Assembly (NCBI GenBank): GCA_016868315.1 | Contig: VGHE01000011.1 | Location: forward strand, 31,834-95,833 | DNA: 64,000 nucleotides | DNA from: Betaproteobacteria bacterium | Lineage (GTDB): Bacteria > Bdellovibrionota_B > Oligoflexia > Silvanigrellales > Silvanigrellaceae | Reading direction: 5' to 3' | Shown here: piece after piece, positions 1 to 9,129 of the stretch | Position numbering within the stretch: position 1 is the stretch's first letter | Layout of the letters: the number at the start of each line of letters is the position of its first letter | Notes under the pieces: model-generated | What the model was told of the DNA's origin: nothing | Database searches by the model: none | Seen by the model: only the letters and a program-made list of their open reading frames with translations | Position numbers and translations under genes: made by a program

Positions 1-1558
1 GGCTACCCGACATCTCATGACCGACGAAGTATGAAATAACTTCGGCAGGCAAATTCAGGCCAGTGAAGCGAAAGTCGTTGGTGGATTTCTTATAATCAAT
101 CAGCCCTTTTTGTAGGTCAAATGTAATTGAGGGCTGATTGTATTCATCCAAGCAGAACATATCAGAGCCTGCGAAGGTCATTGCGTGCGAATCAGTCTCA
201 AGCTGCAAAGCGATCTGACAGTCCGGAAGTTCATACTGGCTTTGCTCGAAGCCGGGCACAGAGAATTTCGTTGTGCGGATGTCACCCTGAGCGACAAGAA
301 CGAATCCACGACCCTTTTCTGGTTGAATTTCTCCGCTCACCTTGAGCAGATTCGAATTCATTGTAAAGTTGACAGCCTCTGTTGGGACGGTTAGCCCGCC
401 CATCAATTCCGCAAACGGCATATTTACCATGCGCGCAAAATTGGTATAGGGCATGTTTCCCGTGAGCGAGTACTCGCCCCACGCTTCGAGTTTTGCACCG
501 GTTGGTGTGATGATGTTTGCATTCTGATAGCTAATTTTTTGATCCGAAAAACTCACGTCCGCTGTCGCCGAGTAAATATCGTAACCACTCAACTTCAATG
601 CGTTCCAGCTGACCTGACCGTCAACGCGTGGGTAAAAGTGCTTTGAAGTATCGCTATTTTTTCTGTCTGGCTGAATTCGAACGTTTGCACTGTATCGTCC
701 ACCACCCTCAGTTTGGCTCAACTTGAACCAGGGAGCAGCTTCCGATTCACCTGCAACATTGATGCGGTAATCAGTGAACCGAAGATCAGAGGTCAGGTTT
801 AGAGCTCCCGAAATCTTCCACGAGCCCAAAAGCCCACGGAGTTCGGTGCGCTCAATCACAATATTCTGTCCTGGAAAAAAGCTCGCGCTGAGTGAAACCC
901 CATCAAGAGGAATGAGATGCTGACACGGGGGCTGAAGAGGGAGACAAAATCTCGATCCTCCGAACTCGGACAAAAGTGTCAGGCCATCTCGATTGCTGTC
1001 TGAATTGAATTTCAAAAACAGCGATTCGATTTTAACAGAAGTTTCGGACTGCAGATCTTCCGAGTTTTTTATCTTTGCATTTTTCAATTCAAATTGGTTG
1101 CCAACCACAAGTCGGAGAGTGTCGAGAATTTCAAAAACATCCGCGAGAGGCTTTGATGGCTCTGCCTGATCTGATTTGACGTAGGTCTGTAAATGCAGGT
1201 CGACTTCAACACCATCGACATGCAAAAAACGTGCGCGAGGAACCCAAGAAAGAACTGGATTCCAAGGGTCAAAGCCAAGAGTCAGGGTGTCGACATCGAA
1301 CATATGTTTTGTCGATGACTGTGCGTCGACAATATGGATGTCCTGCACAACAATTTTGGTCTCCAGAAAATTTACCGAAATTGTTCCTACATCAAAAACA
1401 AGCCCGTACTTGCTAAAAAACCGCGAGTTCACTTCACTGCGCATCCAGGCATGGACGTAGGGATTGTTTAATATCACGAAGGCAATTGTATTTGAAGCCA
1501 CAACGAGTGTGACAAAGAGGAAGAGCAGACGTCTAACAATACGCCAAGTTCGCTCCAT
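1..1558 (-). CDS. AsmA/TamB-like membrane-anchored protein (3' end outside window)
   Basis: Translating the minus strand from the ATG at 1558 gives an unbroken frame of about 519 residues to the window edge, so the C-terminus is missing. The N-terminus is basic (MERTWRIVRR) and is followed by one hydrophobic segment (about residues 11-30), then NPYVHAWM and a long beta-rich stretch without cysteine clusters. This signal-anchor plus beta-rich periplasmic layout is typical of the AsmA/TamB/YhdP superfamily, which spans the periplasm and carries lipids or helps outer-membrane assembly. The start lies 2 bases after the TAG of the upstream gene, so the two are probably translated together. Family assignment rests on architecture and local flavour, not on a diagnostic motif; another DUF3971-like protein is possible. 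Confidence 0.6.
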   Translation of the reverse strand, partial: MERTWRIVRRLLFLFVTLVVASNTIAFVILNNPYVHAWMRSEVNSRFFSKYGLVFDVGTISVNFLETKIVVQDIHIVDAQSSTKHMFDVDTLTLGFDPWNPVLSWVPRARFLHVDGVEVDLHLQTYVKSDQAEPSKPLADVFEILDTLRLVVGNQFELKNAKIKNSEDLQSETSVKIESLFLKFNSDSNRDGLTLLSEFGGSRFCLPLQPPCQHLIPLDGVSLSASFFPGQNIVIERTELRGLLGSWKISGALNLTSDLRFTDYRINVAGESEAAPWFKLSQTEGGGRYSANVRIQPDRKNSDTSKHFYPRVDGQVSWNALKLSGYDIYSATADVSFSDQKISYQNANIITPTGAKLEAWGEYSLTGNMPYTNFARMVNMPFAELMGGLTVPTEAVNFTMNSNLLKVSGEIQPEKGRGFVLVAQGDIRTTKFSVPGFEQSQYELPDCQIALQLETDSHAMTFAGSDMFCLDEYNQPSITFDLQKGLIDYKKSTNDFRFTGLNLPAEVISYFVGHEMSGS

Positions 1559-1560
1559 GC

Positions 1561-2400
1561 CTACTTTCCTTCGCGGTTCGAATGAACCAATTCCGGAAAA
1601 AGTCGCTCGAGAATCTCATGTGCACCAGAGCCATCCGGCTTTTCATTGATCATTTTAAGCAACATGATTCCAGCAAGGGTTCTTTCGTCGGCTTTGATCA
1701 TATTCATGCCCACCAGCATGCCAACAAAGGAAACCAGACCAGCGTTGTTCTTGCTGAAGCCAGTCGAAAGATTGCTCCAGTTCCCATCAAATCCGCAGCG
1801 CTCTAGATACTCATTCACCCTGTGCTGCTGCGAGTCATCTGTAGTTTGGGGGATTGCAGCAGGCTTCGGCTCTGGCAATGCAGCGGACTCCTGCTCTTGC
1901 GTTGGAGCTTGCTTTGGCTCTGGCAGTGGGACTCGTTTGAAGAGTGAGAGCTCCAGATCGTCCGGCACCTTTTCCATTTCCGGCTGTTGAGCTGGAACTT
2001 TGGTTGCTGTGTCCACAACGGATGCTTTGAGGTCATCCGGTAGAGGGGTGAGAGCCGAAGCAAGAGTTTGAGTACTCATGAGTTCAGCAATGCGCTGCTC
2101 TGAGGACCAACGTCCTCGCCTTCTAAAAATCTCCTTGGCCATAGCAAGCGCAGGTGGATGTTTGGGCGCAATTGCAAGCGCCACTTCAAGGAGTTTCAAC
2201 GACAGAAGCGGTTGCGCGGTCAGAACCGCTTTCGCACAATTGACGAGGGAGTCAGCCTGTCTTAGCTCGTTTTTATCGGTTCGACATAAAGCAATGAAAC
2301 CGGCAAGCAAGTCAATCCGTTGTGGGTTGCTGCTGATTCCAGCGACAATGTGTTCTAGACTTTCCGGCACCCGAATTTCCCCCCGAAAACATTTTACCAT
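1561..2400 (-). CDS. TPR-like hypothetical protein
   Basis: A 279-residue soluble protein with no signal peptide. The N-terminal half is helical with TPR-like spacing (for example LLSLKLLEVALAIAPKHPPA, about residues 65-85). A Pro/Glu/Gln-rich linker (about 150-190) leads to a second helical domain ending in FPELVHSNREGK. No catalytic motif is visible, so a scaffolding role is the most that can be inferred. The annotated ATG has only a weak ribosome site; a GTG at 2370 follows a GGGGGGAAA run and is an equally good start. The gene is followed after 2 bases by the AsmA/TamB-like gene and is divergent from accD, with the 90-bp gap holding both promoters. Confidence 0.6.
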   Translation of the reverse strand: MVKCFRGEIRVPESLEHIVAGISSNPQRIDLLAGFIALCRTDKNELRQADSLVNCAKAVLTAQPLLSLKLLEVALAIAPKHPPALAMAKEIFRRRGRWSSEQRIAELMSTQTLASALTPLPDDLKASVVDTATKVPAQQPEMEKVPDDLELSLFKRVPLPEPKQAPTQEQESAALPEPKPAAIPQTTDDSQQHRVNEYLERCGFDGNWSNLSTGFSKNNAGLVSFVGMLVGMNMIKADERTLAGIMLLKMINEKPDGSGAHEILERLFPELVHSNREGK

Positions 2401-2434
2401 TTGCTCTCTGAACAGAGCTGCCCAGTGCCAAATT

Positions 2435-2463
2435 TTGACCTCATGCCGGGGGTTTGTTAGAAG
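2435..2463 (+). promoter_or_regulatory. Candidate sigma70 promoter for accD-folC-lptD
   Basis: TTGACC (2435-2440) and TAGAAG (2458-2463) are separated by 17 bases and lie about 28 bases before the accD ATG, in the only gap upstream of the three-gene operon. The -35 matches 5/6 and the -10 4/6 of the sigma70 consensus. Not proven. Confidence 0.4.
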
Positions 2464-2490
2464 ACGCTGTCCAAAGCGGAGGAAAGTGTC

Positions 2491-3357
2491 ATGGGATGGC
2501 TCTCAAGGGAACCTGCTCGCCTTCAGGAATCATCAGAAAAGAAGGCCATCCCGAGTGGTGTCTGGGAGAAATGCCCCTCTTGCAATGAAATTGTGCTCAC
2601 CACCGACTTCGAAGAGAACCATCGGGTTTGTCCTAGCTGTGGCTTTCATTCTCGCCTTCCCGGGGAAGAGCGCGTTGAACTTCTGATTGACCGTGAAACC
2701 TTCTACGAATGGGATCACGACCTCTCCAGCACCGATCCCCTCGAATTCAACGATGGCCGCTCGTATAGCGACCGGCTCAAGGCTCTTTGGAAGAAAACAA
2801 AACGATACGACGCCATCATTACAGGTGCGGGGCTGCTTGAAGGTCGCCCTGTTGGACTGGGTGTACTCGACTTCACATGGATGGGTGGCAGCATGGGAAC
2901 TGTCGTGGGCGAACGCATTCGGCGCCTGTTCGAACGCGCGCGCAATCATCGGATGCCGGTCATCATGGTCAGCAGTAGCGGTGGTGCACGCATGCATGAA
3001 GGGCTGCTGTCTCTCATGCAAATGGCTAAAACATGCGCAGTCGTGGCGAAACACCGCGATGCTGGCTTGCCCTTTATTTCGGTGATGTGTGATCCAACAA
3101 CCGGTGGTGTAGCGGCCAGCTATGCGATGTTGGGCGACATCAACCTCGCCGAACCAAAGGCGACCATTGGTTTTGCGGGTCGTCGCGTTATAGAAACCAC
3201 TATCCGTCAGAAGCTTCCCGACGACTTTCAAACGGCCGAATTTCTTCTCAACCACGGTATGGTTGACCGCATTGTGAAGCGGTCTGAAATGAAGGAAGAG
3301 ATCAATCGAATCCTTGCAGTCTTGTGCGAGCCACGCGATCTCACCCATCCGCAATGA
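2491..3357 (+). CDS. accD: Acetyl-CoA carboxylase carboxyltransferase subunit beta
   Basis: This is the beta subunit of the carboxyltransferase that moves the carboxyl group from biotin to acetyl-CoA, giving malonyl-CoA for fatty acid synthesis; it works with AccA in the cytosol. The 288-residue length is normal. The N-terminal zinc ribbon is intact (C28-P-S-C31 and C47-P-S-C50), followed by the crotonase-type core with MGGSMGTVVGERI and SSSGGARMHEG, whose backbone amides form the oxyanion holes in this family. The start has a strong GGAGGAAA site. The stop overlaps the folC start (ATGA), which couples the two, an arrangement known from many proteobacteria. Confidence 0.97.
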   Translation: MGWLSREPARLQESSEKKAIPSGVWEKCPSCNEIVLTTDFEENHRVCPSCGFHSRLPGEERVELLIDRETFYEWDHDLSSTDPLEFNDGRSYSDRLKALWKKTKRYDAIITGAGLLEGRPVGLGVLDFTWMGGSMGTVVGERIRRLFERARNHRMPVIMVSSSGGARMHEGLLSLMQMAKTCAVVAKHRDAGLPFISVMCDPTTGGVAASYAMLGDINLAEPKATIGFAGRRVIETTIRQKLPDDFQTAEFLLNHGMVDRIVKRSEMKEEINRILAVLCEPRDLTHPQ

Positions 3358-4622
3358 ATCTCGATTTGCCCGACCTCTCTTCATTTGAGGCAACTCTCTC
3401 GGCGCTTTTCTCGAGGGTGAGAGGCCACATAGAACCGGGCGCGCACCGCATGCAGAAACTCGTCGCCAACACCACACTCGAGCGTTTGGCCTGCGTGCCC
3501 ACCATTCTCGTAGCCGGCACTAATGGTAAAGGCACGGTTTGTGCGATTCTGGAGCAATATCTGCGTGAGTGTGGCCTCCGGACGGCGCTTTACACCTCTC
3601 CGCACCTCGTATCGCCAACGGAGCGAATTCGCATGTGTGGTAATCCCATCACCAAAGCTGAATTCCTTGCATCTGCAAGGACGGTCTTTGAAGCTGCGAA
3701 AGTCCGGCTGCCCGATGCAACGTTCTTTGAACTTATGACTGCCTTGGCCTTTGAAGTCATTGATGCCGCACAGCCCGGGGTTTTTGTGTGTGAAGTGGGT
3801 CTAGGGGGCAAACTCGACTCAACCAACGTCCTCAGCCCGCGAGTCTCTGTGCTGACCAGTGTGGGGCTTGATCACACCGAATGGCTTGGATCCACCGAAA
3901 CTGAAATTGCATTCGAAAAGAGCTTTGTATCGAGAAGAAACAGAGCTTTCGTGATCGGGGAAGTGAACGAAAAAGCGAGGCAAGGTCTTGAGAAAGCATT
4001 AGCCATCACGGGAGCGCGGAGTGTCTTTGTAGCTCCTGCATCCGACCCAACGAAGGTTTCAGAAAATCTTGCACGAACAGTTCTCGAAGAATTTGCAAAG
4101 GACGGTGGAACCAAATTCGATGAATCCAGATTTGAGCAGAGTTGCCACAATGCTTTTTGGCCAGGACGCATGGATATTCGGGTTGTCTCGGGCGTGAGAG
4201 TCATGCTGGATGCAGCTCACAACACCCACGGAGTCAGATACCTCGTTGAGCAACTCAAGAGCCGCCCTGCGCTGCGAGAACTGCCTCGCCCTTGGACTCT
4301 CGTCTACGCGACCCTGGCAGACAAAGACTGGCGAGATGCGTTGAAACTGCTGCTGCCTGAAATCAACGCAGTCCACTTCACTCAAACACAAAGCCCGCGT
4401 GCCGTTCCCGTTGAAGAGCTGATACACTGCACTTCAAGTGCACAGCAGCCTACCAACATCCAAGCGCACCATTCCTCTGCCGAGGCACTGTCCGAGGGAT
4501 TGAAATTTGCGCAAAGGAGCAATGGTAGCCTTTTAGTTTTGGGTTCGATCACTCTTTTGGGCGAGGCCATGGAATTTTTTGAACTACCCGTGTTTCCGGG
4601 ACAAGGTGTTTCTGCGCCATGA
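3354..4622 (+). CDS. folC: Bifunctional folylpolyglutamate / dihydrofolate synthase
   Basis: FolC adds glutamate to dihydropteroate or folate with ATP. From the ATG at 3354 the protein has 422 residues, a normal length. The P-loop GTNGKGT (residues 55-61), the TSPHLVSPTERIR segment that follows it, the GGKLDSTNV motif and GLDHTEWLG are all typical of Mur-ligase-type FolC; the C-terminal domain carries DAAHNTHG. An earlier in-frame start at 3324 would overlap accD by 34 bases; the ATG that overlaps the accD stop as ATGA is preferred. The gene in turn overlaps lptD by ATGA, so accD, folC and lptD are very probably one transcript with coupled translation. Confidence 0.93.
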   Translation: MNLDLPDLSSFEATLSALFSRVRGHIEPGAHRMQKLVANTTLERLACVPTILVAGTNGKGTVCAILEQYLRECGLRTALYTSPHLVSPTERIRMCGNPITKAEFLASARTVFEAAKVRLPDATFFELMTALAFEVIDAAQPGVFVCEVGLGGKLDSTNVLSPRVSVLTSVGLDHTEWLGSTETEIAFEKSFVSRRNRAFVIGEVNEKARQGLEKALAITGARSVFVAPASDPTKVSENLARTVLEEFAKDGGTKFDESRFEQSCHNAFWPGRMDIRVVSGVRVMLDAAHNTHGVRYLVEQLKSRPALRELPRPWTLVYATLADKDWRDALKLLLPEINAVHFTQTQSPRAVPVEELIHCTSSAQQPTNIQAHHSSAEALSEGLKFAQRSNGSLLVLGSITLLGEAMEFFELPVFPGQGVSAP

Positions 4623-7603
4623 GAACCAAGCACCGCGTGAAAACACGACTGTTAAAAAATATTCTGGCGTTCTCGGCTCTTACGCCGTTTTTTGCCGCAA
4701 GTCTGTTGGCTCAAGCCCAAGCGCTAAACATCGGAAGCTCAACAGTCTACTACGATGCAGATGAAATAAATCTCGACAAAGAGACCGGTTATTTAAAGGC
4801 CAAAGGCAATGCCTTTTTTCTGCTCGGCAATATTTTTATCAGCGCTGACCATGTCGAGTACAATCAAAAGCAACGCATCGTCATTGCCGAAGGCGGAGTT
4901 CGAATCGTACGCAGCAAGGAACGCATCACGGCCTCACGTGTCCTCATCAACGAGGAAACCAATGAGGCACGCATGGATGATGTCGAAATCTACGCGGATC
5001 CTGCAGACACAGAAGCTCAGGTCAACGAAGAGGTTCTTGGCTTCTCACGCGCGGAATTAGCATTTGAACTGGCACGCCAACAGAGAGCCAATGAAATAAA
5101 ACAGGAAATGATGCAGCTGCGTACTGCATTTGCAAATGCTCGTTTCGCAGATCAAAAATCGGGAGCAACTGAGCGTGCTAAAATGACCCGGCGCTATGCC
5201 ACATTGCTCGAGCGCCTGGTCAGAACTCAATTTCAACCCAGCGATGTCCTCAGGGAACTCCCCGAGGACGTACGAGCACGACTCGAGAACCGCCGAGAAG
5301 CTGTCCGCACCTTTTCCACACGCGATCCTGAATTGGCAAAAAAACTTGCTGGGCTTCAGAAGGTCCCCGGATATTTATCGATGCGCGCGCGAAGAGTATT
5401 TCAAAATTCAAACCAAAATCTGGATGTTGAATCTGCCTCTCTGACCACATGCCGCTGCGATCCGGGCGAGAATCCTGTCTGGGGTCTGAGTGCTGCGCGC
5501 GCTCTTGTTGAGCCAAATGAATATATCACTCTCTATGGCAGCACTCTCGAGGTGGATAGCTTTCCAATCGTCTACAGCCCCTGGTTCAAAATGCCCATCA
5601 AAACCAAGCGGCAATCAGGATTCCTATTACCGTCTTTCTATTTGAGCCGCGCGGGAGACGCTGCATCCATTCCCTACTATTTAACACTTGGTGATTCTGC
5701 AGACTCAACGCTTACACTCACCTATTTCAGCAAAAGGGGTCCACGCGCTGAACTAGAGGTTCGAGCCGCGCTTTCCGAACAAAGCCAGACCAATCTGCGA
5801 GGTGAGATCCTCAACCAAAAGGCGGGAGAGGGTCAACCTGCGCAAAAGCGGTGGGCTTGGTCGGCGCAAAGCAATTTGCCTATCGAGGAACGAACGACCT
5901 TCAAGTTCGATCTGGAAAGGGCAAGCGATCAGCGCTATTTCTCGGACATCACCAAAGAGCCCGGCGCCGCGCAGGATCTCTTCACACCTCAGCTGGTTGT
6001 GAAAAGATTCCTTTGGCAAGAGGCAGCACTCGATCACACGGGTGAGCACTTTGCATTGACTGCGCGCGTGCAGAAGCCTCAAGATGTATTTCTCACGCGC
6101 TCTGAAAACACGACAACACGTATCCCACGCGTTGACTTTACGCTTTATCCGCAGAACCTCGGGGAAACAGCCTTATCCCTTGAGGGAAAGGGAAACTACG
6201 AGAAAATTGAAGAGCGGGTTGCAACACAGGAGAGTGCAACCAAAGGTCCACGATCCGGAGAACGCACCCAATCGCAAGCGCGGCTCGCCTATCCGTTCAC
6301 GCAGAATCGCTTCCTGAATCTGCGTCTGGGGGGAGATTTCGGTCAAATCAAATACCGCACTCGCGACTTCAATGGTGAACTCAATCATCCGGCATTTGAT
6401 CTTACTTCTGATGTGCCTCTGTTTACCGAGTTTCTCAGTCAACAAAATTCATCGAATGAAAGTCGATATAGACACGTCATTACTCCATTTGCATCGATCC
6501 GCTGGATTCCAGTCGTCAACAAATCTTCGAACTATCCAGACATCTACTCGACTTTTTATACCGCGGACAACGTTGCGCGGAGTCAGACACTCGAATTTGG
6601 TTTTCATACCCACCTCAGCTTCCTAAAGGATGAATTCCAAACACAAGACCGCAATGACACGCAGACCACCCGCAGCGGCGGTGAGCTGTCTCCTCCTGGT
6701 CGAGTGGCGGTCATTCTTCGGCAACTCGGAGTTCAACCAACTCCCAACAGCACAGAGCCGAACCAATACCTCTATGAATTGACTTTTCAGAGCCGAAACG
6801 GTCAGTCGGCGTTTTTGAACTGGGCAAAAGAAGAACTGGATGTCTATGAATTCGAACTCACCGAGCGCCGCAAAGACCAGAGCACAGAAATCCTGATGCC
6901 AAGGCCGTCCTCGTGGCGTCGGGTCAATACTATCTCTGCTCAGCCGATCGGATTCACAGCCAGAACAAGCTACAACTTTGAGGCCGAGCGCACTGCACGG
7001 GAACAAAACCAGAATCTCCAACCCGGGCAAAACCCTGTCAGTGCTGATCCGTGGGGCGACGTCAGTGGCACTGTATCTCTGTCGAGTTATCCATGGCTGC
7101 CTTTGAACCTAAACCTCACACGCATATGGAAGCCTTCCTGGAAGCTTTTTCGTGAACAGATCGCGACCCTCGATTACAGCAGTTCAACAGGTGTAAGCAT
7201 CAATCTCATCCGCTCACAGGTGCTTTCAGAATTGGTCGATGCACAGGGCAACAAAACCTTTCCCGCAGAAGATTTGTGGGGAGTCGATGCGGCTTATCAG
7301 CCAAGAGCCTGGGTCAAAATGCAGGCTCAATACAAAAGGAACATCAAGCCACAACCTGCATTGTCAGAAGAGCTCGAATACAGCGCATTGCAAAAGATTA
7401 CATTTTTGGGAATTCAAGACTGCCTCGACATAACCCTGCAGCGCTTCAAAGACCGAGACGTTGCAGAGCGCATGGCAACCTGGACAATCGGACTCAACCT
7501 GAACTTCCTCGGACAACAACGACCGATCGAATCGCTTGGAAAGGTTGTCGACAGAGCTATAAAAAGTCAGCTCAATAAGGGGCGAAATCTCAACTCACAA
7601 TGA
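4619..7603 (+). CDS. lptD: LPS-assembly protein LptD (OstA family)
   Basis: LptD is the outer-membrane barrel that, with LptE, inserts lipopolysaccharide into the outer leaflet. The 994 residues start with a signal peptide ending near LLAQAQA, then an OstA/LptA-like jellyroll (about 38-135: YYDADEINLD, GYLKAKGNAF, ISADHVEYN), and a long barrel domain starting near residue 285 and running to the end. E. coli LptD has about 784 residues. Part of the excess is a charged helical stretch of about 110 residues (about 136-245) between jellyroll and barrel. Only three cysteines are present after the signal peptide: C278 and C280 (TCRC) and C935, so the two-disulfide pattern of E. coli cannot form in full. 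The start overlaps the folC stop; the end overlaps the convergent murA by 14 bases. Confidence 0.9.
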   Translation: MRTKHRVKTRLLKNILAFSALTPFFAASLLAQAQALNIGSSTVYYDADEINLDKETGYLKAKGNAFFLLGNIFISADHVEYNQKQRIVIAEGGVRIVRSKERITASRVLINEETNEARMDDVEIYADPADTEAQVNEEVLGFSRAELAFELARQQRANEIKQEMMQLRTAFANARFADQKSGATERAKMTRRYATLLERLVRTQFQPSDVLRELPEDVRARLENRREAVRTFSTRDPELAKKLAGLQKVPGYLSMRARRVFQNSNQNLDVESASLTTCRCDPGENPVWGLSAARALVEPNEYITLYGSTLEVDSFPIVYSPWFKMPIKTKRQSGFLLPSFYLSRAGDAASIPYYLTLGDSADSTLTLTYFSKRGPRAELEVRAALSEQSQTNLRGEILNQKAGEGQPAQKRWAWSAQSNLPIEERTTFKFDLERASDQRYFSDITKEPGAAQDLFTPQLVVKRFLWQEAALDHTGEHFALTARVQKPQDVFLTRSENTTTRIPRVDFTLYPQNLGETALSLEGKGNYEKIEERVATQESATKGPRSGERTQSQARLAYPFTQNRFLNLRLGGDFGQIKYRTRDFNGELNHPAFDLTSDVPLFTEFLSQQNSSNESRYRHVITPFASIRWIPVVNKSSNYPDIYSTFYTADNVARSQTLEFGFHTHLSFLKDEFQTQDRNDTQTTRSGGELSPPGRVAVILRQLGVQPTPNSTEPNQYLYELTFQSRNGQSAFLNWAKEELDVYEFELTERRKDQSTEILMPRPSSWRRVNTISAQPIGFTARTSYNFEAERTAREQNQNLQPGQNPVSADPWGDVSGTVSLSSYPWLPLNLNLTRIWKPSWKLFREQIATLDYSSSTGVSINLIRSQVLSELVDAQGNKTFPAEDLWGVDAAYQPRAWVKMQAQYKRNIKPQPALSEELEYSALQKITFLGIQDCLDITLQRFKDRDVAERMATWTIGLNLNFLGQQRPIESLGKVVDRAIKSQLNKGRNLNSQ

Positions 7604-8921
7604 GTTCAACGTCGGCTCCCATAGCTTTCAGCTTTGGAACGAGATGGTCGTACTTGCGCTGTAGCTCTTGGATGTTTGAGAGACGTGTTTCTCCCTCGGC
7701 AACCAGCCCAGCAACAACAAGGCACATGCCTGCACGGATATCTGTTGGGAGTCGGAATTCACCTCCCCGCAATGCCGTTGGTCCCTGAATGATTGCTGAG
7801 TGAACGAAATTTCTATTCTTGAATCGACAGGGAGCTTCACCGAGGCAACATGAGAAAAGAGAGATATTTGCACCCATCTGATTGAGGAATGCTGTGTAAC
7901 CAAGGCGATCCTCAAAAATTGTTTCATGCAGCACGCTGGTGCCTTCGGCTTGTGTAAACAAAACCATGAACGGCTGCTGCCAGTCGGTCATGAATCCTGG
8001 ATGCACTTCAACTTCAATATGTGATGCTTTCAGCCGCCCATTTTTGGGAGCAGACACACAGACACCTTCGGAATTAACCCGAAACTCAGCACCCATACGT
8101 TGGATGTAGTTCAAAAAGCTGTAAACCGGATCGTGAGGCATTTTTTCAATCAAAACATCGCCACCGGTAGCGAGTGCAGCGACTGCGAACGACACCGCCT
8201 GATTGCGGTCTGGCATGACGCGCAACTCACACCCGCGTAGCTTTTCAACACCTTGAATGACGAACGTCCGGTTGGCATTCACCACGATGTCCGCACCCAT
8301 CTTCTGCAACATTTTGACAAGTTCGAGGATTTCAGGCTCGATGGCAGCATTCTCAATAATCGTTCTGCCTTTCGCACGTACCGCGCTGATGATGAGATTC
8401 TCTGTGGTCATCACACTCGGAAAAGGCATCACGATGTGCGCGCCGTGGAGACCATCCTCGGCACTCATGTGATACTCGCCGCCGTCTATAACAACCGTGG
8501 CACCCATGTCTTGCAGACCCTTGATGTGGAAATCCACCGGGCGCTTGCCGATTTTGTCACCACCCAGCGCTGCAGCGAGAGTGACCTTTTTAAAACGGTG
8601 CAGCAGCGGACCCGCAGCCAAAATCGCAATGCGGTTGCGTTCGCAAAGTTGGCGCGAAAGATGATTCTTGTCGATGGTGCGCGCAGTTAGACGCACGGTC
8701 TTTTCATCGAGATATTCAACCTGGCCGCCCAATGCAGCGAAAAGATCTTCAACCATGCGGCGCTCGTTGACCTCGGGGGCTCCTTTAATCAGCACAGGCT
8801 CATCTGTGAGCATGGCTGCCATGATACACTTGGTGACCTGGTTCGAGCTTCCTGCGATCGCAACGCGTCCACCGGAGAGTTTGGTGCCGCCTTTGATTCG
8901 AATGATTGGTTCTTTTTGCAC
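7590..8921 (-). CDS. murA: UDP-N-acetylglucosamine 1-carboxyvinyltransferase (MurA), atypical active site
   Basis: MurA moves enolpyruvate from PEP to UDP-GlcNAc, the first committed step of peptidoglycan synthesis. The 443 residues cover the whole EPSP-synthase-like fold: KLSGGRVAIAG at the N-terminus, KRPVDFHIKGLQDMG, the VHPGFMTDWQQP segment with the general-base Asp, and PTDIRAG with the Arg397 equivalent. Two catalytic positions differ from E. coli: Cys115 is Asp (D122, in GGDKIGKRPVD), and Lys22 is Ser (S26, in AGSSNQ where E. coli has GAKN). Cys-to-Asp is known in naturally fosfomycin-resistant MurA (mycobacteria, chlamydiae); loss of the lysine is more surprising. A GTG start at 8921 follows GAGGAG. 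A diverged paralogue with another substrate is the alternative. Confidence 0.82.
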   Translation of the reverse strand: MQKEPIIRIKGGTKLSGGRVAIAGSSNQVTKCIMAAMLTDEPVLIKGAPEVNERRMVEDLFAALGGQVEYLDEKTVRLTARTIDKNHLSRQLCERNRIAILAAGPLLHRFKKVTLAAALGGDKIGKRPVDFHIKGLQDMGATVVIDGGEYHMSAEDGLHGAHIVMPFPSVMTTENLIISAVRAKGRTIIENAAIEPEILELVKMLQKMGADIVVNANRTFVIQGVEKLRGCELRVMPDRNQAVSFAVAALATGGDVLIEKMPHDPVYSFLNYIQRMGAEFRVNSEGVCVSAPKNGRLKASHIEVEVHPGFMTDWQQPFMVLFTQAEGTSVLHETIFEDRLGYTAFLNQMGANISLFSCCLGEAPCRFKNRNFVHSAIIQGPTALRGGEFRLPTDIRAGMCLVVAGLVAEGETRLSNIQELQRKYDHLVPKLKAMGADVELIVS

Positions 8922-8999
8922 GATTTGACTCCTCGCTGCGCCGTATCAGCATAGTGCGAAGGACTGAAAATGAAAAAGGAAATATTTGACACAAAAAAA

Positions 9000-9076
9000 T
9001 GGTGGGTGCTTAGGGACTCGAACCCCAGACCCTCGCCTTGTAAGGGCGACGCTCTAACCAACTGAGCTAAGCACCC
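9000..9076 (-). tRNA. tRNA-Val (anticodon UAC)
   Basis: On the minus strand the cloverleaf is complete: acceptor GGGTGCT/AGCACCC, D arm GCTC-GAGC, anticodon stem TCGCC/GGCGA with loop CTTACAA (anticodon TAC), T arm with TTCGAAC, discriminator A and an encoded CCA. It lies about 80 bases upstream of murA on the same strand. Confidence 0.97.
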
Positions 9077-9093
9077 TGGGGATAGACTCGACA

Positions 9094-9121
9094 ACTATCC
9101 GCAATCGACCTCTCGAGTCAA
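9094..9121 (-). promoter_or_regulatory. Candidate promoter of tRNA-Val
   Basis: Reading the minus strand, TTGACT (9121-9116) and GATAGT (9099-9094) are 16 bases apart and end 17 bases before the mature tRNA 5' end. The -35 matches 5/6 and the -10 4/6 of the sigma70 consensus. Confidence 0.45.
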
Positions 9122-9129
9122 GCCCGAAA

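Noticed and set aside
2533-3477. A 314-codon minus-strand frame opposite accD and the start of folC
   Set aside because: Antisense to two unmistakable genes; translation has no domain character.
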